A program made the position numbers and the translations under genes. From positions 5,621-69,620 of the forward strand of contig DITN01000062.1 in the NCBI GenBank assembly GCA_002422865.1: a DNA stretch of 64,000 nucleotides, given 5' to 3'. How positions within the stretch are numbered: the first letter of the stretch is position 1; every line of letters begins with the position of its first letter. Origin of the DNA: Bacteroidetes bacterium UBA6183. Its GTDB lineage: Bacteria > Bacteroidota > Bacteroidia > UKL13-3. This document shows positions 61,457 through 64,000 of this stretch, one piece after another. The notes under the pieces are model-generated. The model saw nothing but the letters and a program-made list of their open reading frames with translations, ran no database searches and was not told where the DNA came from.

Positions 61457-64000
61457 ATGCAAACACCTAAATCAGATAGCCGTTTAAGTATCATTCTGCC
61501 TATACAAGGCAACGCAAAAGCTGCTTCGTACGAACAAATTTTTAATTCGTTTAGTAAAGGTAAAACTGATGTTGATTGTGTGCTCATTACCTCATCAAAC
61601 CAAAAGTTGGCCGATGAGTTACAACAAAATGCTGCTTATCAAGATTTAGTTCAAAAGCAAAAATTACACGTAGCTAAAAACTACACCGAGGCTTTTGCAA
61701 TGGCAGGCGGAACGGTTAGCCTGGTGGTTGAAGATACAGAAACAGCAAGTGTTTCGGCATTGGTTAGTGTGGCGCAGGCCAAACGAAAAAAAATGTTAAA
61801 CAACACCTTTTATTTTGGTTCGTACTTTTTAAAAGAGAGTGCCAATAAAAATGGTTTGTTGCAAAAAATCGGTAATAGTTTATACAACAATTTTACTCGC
61901 TTTATCAGCACCAGTAATGTAAACGATAACCAAAGTGGTGTAATCATTGTAAACACCGAATTTGCTCACCAAACGTTTGAAACTAAATTAAGTACTGCAA
62001 AAAACTATTTTGAAATTGCCAACCAGGTTGGGGCGCATAAAATTAATGCCGAAGATGTTGCTTTAACTGCTGATAAAAACTCGCCTTCGGGAAGTGTGTT
62101 AAGCATTTTTGCTTTACCATTTATGTCGCTTTACCTAAGTTTTAAGTTTTTTGTATTATCGGCTTTACACGAAATCAAAACCAAAACACAACCCGAGAAT
62201 AAAGGCAATGCACCAATTTTCAGGATGATATTTTATGTACTTGTTTTGGGCTTTTGTGTGGGTTATCCATTGTTAAGTCAGCAGTATGGTATGACCTGGG
62301 ACGAGAAGCAGCATGATGAATACAGCAAGGTAGCTTACAATTGGGTAATGACTTTTGGTGAAGACTCCACCGCATTAAGTGAACCCACCGGAAACCAAGA
62401 TTATGTTCGTCAAATCTTCAGACATTACGGTGAACACATCAATTTAATATCAGCAATCATATACAATACGTTTGATACCGATCCATACGATACACGTCAC
62501 TTTATTATTTCGTTGTACGGTTTGTTTGGGTTGATATGTATCGGATTAACTGTTAAAGCACTTACCAGTTGGCGCGGAGCAATTATTGCCCTTTTGTTTG
62601 TAGGCCTTAACCCAAGTTGGATGGGCTTTAGTATGAATAACCCAACGGATATTCCTTTTGCAGCTGGTTTTGCAGTTTCAGGATATTTTATGGTTCGTAT
62701 TTTACAAGGTATGCCTAACCCTAAACGCAAACACATTACTTGGTTAGGTATTGGTATTGGTATTGGCATTGGAAGTCGTGTAGGCGCAATTTTAATTATT
62801 GCATACATGGCTATGTTCCTTGGTATACAATGGTTATGGTATTGCATCAAAAACAAAAAAGGAATTTTTAGTGAAGGATTCTTAGCCTATTTAAATACAT
62901 TTTTAAGTGTGGCAGGCCTTGGTTATTTGTTTGGCATTTCGTTATGGCCTTACGCATTAAGTAATCCATTTAAAAATGTGTTCATTGCATTTAAAAAATC
63001 GAGTGAGAATGCCTTTTATGCCAATAATACCGAGTTGTTTGAAGGTACACGCATGTATATGCTTACCGAGGCTCCGGGTTATTATGTGGTAAAGTTTTTA
63101 AGTATAGGTAATCCTGTTTATTTGTTGGCAGGTATTGGTTTAACTGTATTACTTTTAAATTGGTTACGTAAATATGTAAACATTGGTTATGTATTGATGT
63201 TTGTATTTATGATGTCTTTCCCGGTGGCTTGGGCCGAGTATACCGACCTAAATTATTATAACGGTTGGAGGCATTACTTATTTGTGTTGCCATCAATGGT
63301 GGTATTATCAGCACTATCTTACGAGTTTTTGCTACACGCATTTAAAAACAAGTTTGCACAAATTGGTGTGGTAATCGTTTTAGGTGTAGCATTCGCAAAA
63401 CCTCTAGCTTGGATGGTCAAAAATCACCCTAACCAATATGTTTATTTTAACGAGTTTGTGGGTGGTATTAATGGAGCATACGGTAATTACGAAACTGATT
63501 ATTACAGTAACTCGTGCCGTGCAGCGGCTGAATGGATAGCTCAACAAGAACCCAATAAAAAAGTATTAATCGGTATCAATAACGAACCATTAACGGCTTC
63601 TTATTATGGTCACCGCATTAATCCAAACTTAGATTTTTTCTGGGTGCGCGAGTACGAGGAGTTTAAACCACGTTGGGATTATTTAATTTTAACCAGCCGT
63701 ACTTACAGTAAAAACGAATTGCTAAATGGTGCTTTTCCTCCAAAAGGAACGGTACATGTTATAAAAGCAGATGACGCACCATTGTGTGTAATTGTTAAAC
63801 GAGAAAACAATTACATGCCTGATGGATATGAGGCATTAGCCCGCAGAAGTGCAGATACGGCCATTATGCATTTCCAAAAAGCAGTGGAGTATGATCCAAT
63901 GAACGAAGAAGCGCACCGCATGTTGGGTACGGCCTATTTATACAGCAATCGATTTGCTGAAGCAGAAGCGGCACTAAAAAAATCAATTGAAATATACCCT
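61457..64000 (+). CDS. GT-C-type membrane glycosyltransferase with degenerate GT2 N-domain and TPR (partial)
   Basis: 848 codons, open at the right edge. Residues 1-220: a GT2-like fold without DxD (LSIILPIQGNAKAAS ... LVVEDTETASVSA where an acidic DxD would lie). Residues about 255-670: a polytopic GT-C/PMT-like core (GMTWDEKQHDEYSKVAYNW with the acidic first loop, PSWMGFSMNNPTDIPFAAGF, IGIGIGIGSRVGAIL). The C-terminus begins TPR repeats (ADTAIMHFQKAVEYDPMNEEAHRMLG). Likely uses the lipid-linked sugar from the upstream GT2. The end lies outside the window. Confidence 0.8.
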   Translation, partial: MQTPKSDSRLSIILPIQGNAKAASYEQIFNSFSKGKTDVDCVLITSSNQKLADELQQNAAYQDLVQKQKLHVAKNYTEAFAMAGGTVSLVVEDTETASVSALVSVAQAKRKKMLNNTFYFGSYFLKESANKNGLLQKIGNSLYNNFTRFISTSNVNDNQSGVIIVNTEFAHQTFETKLSTAKNYFEIANQVGAHKINAEDVALTADKNSPSGSVLSIFALPFMSLYLSFKFFVLSALHEIKTKTQPENKGNAPIFRMIFYVLVLGFCVGYPLLSQQYGMTWDEKQHDEYSKVAYNWVMTFGEDSTALSEPTGNQDYVRQIFRHYGEHINLISAIIYNTFDTDPYDTRHFIISLYGLFGLICIGLTVKALTSWRGAIIALLFVGLNPSWMGFSMNNPTDIPFAAGFAVSGYFMVRILQGMPNPKRKHITWLGIGIGIGIGSRVGAILIIAYMAMFLGIQWLWYCIKNKKGIFSEGFLAYLNTFLSVAGLGYLFGISLWPYALSNPFKNVFIAFKKSSENAFYANNTELFEGTRMYMLTEAPGYYVVKFLSIGNPVYLLAGIGLTVLLLNWLRKYVNIGYVLMFVFMMSFPVAWAEYTDLNYYNGWRHYLFVLPSMVVLSALSYEFLLHAFKNKFAQIGVVIVLGVAFAKPLAWMVKNHPNQYVYFNEFVGGINGAYGNYETDYYSNSCRAAAEWIAQQEPNKKVLIGINNEPLTASYYGHRINPNLDFFWVREYEEFKPRWDYLILTSRTYSKNELLNGAFPPKGTVHVIKADDAPLCVIVKRENNYMPDGYEALARRSADTAIMHFQKAVEYDPMNEEAHRMLGTAYLYSNRFAEAEAALKKSIEIYP

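Overview
The window looks like a chromosomal segment of a Bacteroidota bacterium (class Bacteroidia; lower rank not resolved). The evidence is: promoter boxes of the Bacteroidetes type (TTTG, about 17-19 nt, TAnnTTTG); very few Shine-Dalgarno sites; two type IX secretion (T9SS) substrates with recognisable sorting tails (a type B and a type A C-terminal domain) plus a third with a T9SS-like C-terminus; DUF2807, DUF4175 and VanZ families; and many lipoproteins and outer-membrane barrels. DNA is AT-rich throughout. No rRNA, tRNA, CRISPR, insertion sequence or phage gene was seen.

Layout. 1-2912: a divergent methionine/SAM locus. metX (cut by the left edge) is read leftward behind two tandem Met/Cys-rich leader peptides, each followed by an intrinsic terminator. 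metK is read rightward behind a structured leader. 2952-8653: a four-PAS histidine kinase, then an ECF sigma / anti-sigma / DUF2807-barrel operon and a small membrane protein. 8657-13403: oxyR, an alpha/beta hydrolase, a PpiD-like foldase and an RsmI-like methyltransferase. 13456-20065: a GAF histidine kinase, a TetR regulator with a visible operator, and the phenylacetyl-CoA epoxidase genes paaA-paaB-(membrane protein)-paaC-paaD, ending in a hairpin that contains the start codon of an NlpC/P60 lipoprotein. 20068-29756: a giant PKD-repeat T9SS protein, an O-methyltransferase, VanZ, pgk, a lipoprotein and a Rieske protein. 30211-38366: a second T9SS protein, a lipoprotein/barrel pair, a sodium-solute symporter and a CxxCH secreted protein. 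38491-49804: recR, a ClC channel, a serine hydrolase, tatD/GT2/deacetylase, tolC/hlyD, a YfiM-like protein, a barrel and a His-rich lipoprotein. 49855-64000: lptB/purF, a thioredoxin-fold protein, a DUF4175 giant, an amidohydrolase, an outer-membrane protein, and a methyltransferase / GT2 / GT-C glycoconjugate operon cut by the right edge.

The most unusual content is regulatory. (1) Two serial ribosome-sensing attenuators precede metX; for the first, a mutually exclusive anti-terminator pairing can be read from the sequence. The metX module also differs from its neighbours in arginine codon choice, so recent transfer or a chimeric assembly must be considered. (2) At several gene borders the -7 promoter box sits a few bases before the ATG (leaderless transcripts expected). 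In three of them the box and start lie in or beside an intrinsic-terminator hairpin of the upstream gene. In the clearest case (the symporter), a perfect 13-bp inverted repeat encloses the -7 box in its loop and the ATG in its 3' arm. (3) A polytopic membrane protein is translationally coupled inside the paa epoxidase operon. All functional statements rest on reading motifs by eye; no database search was run.
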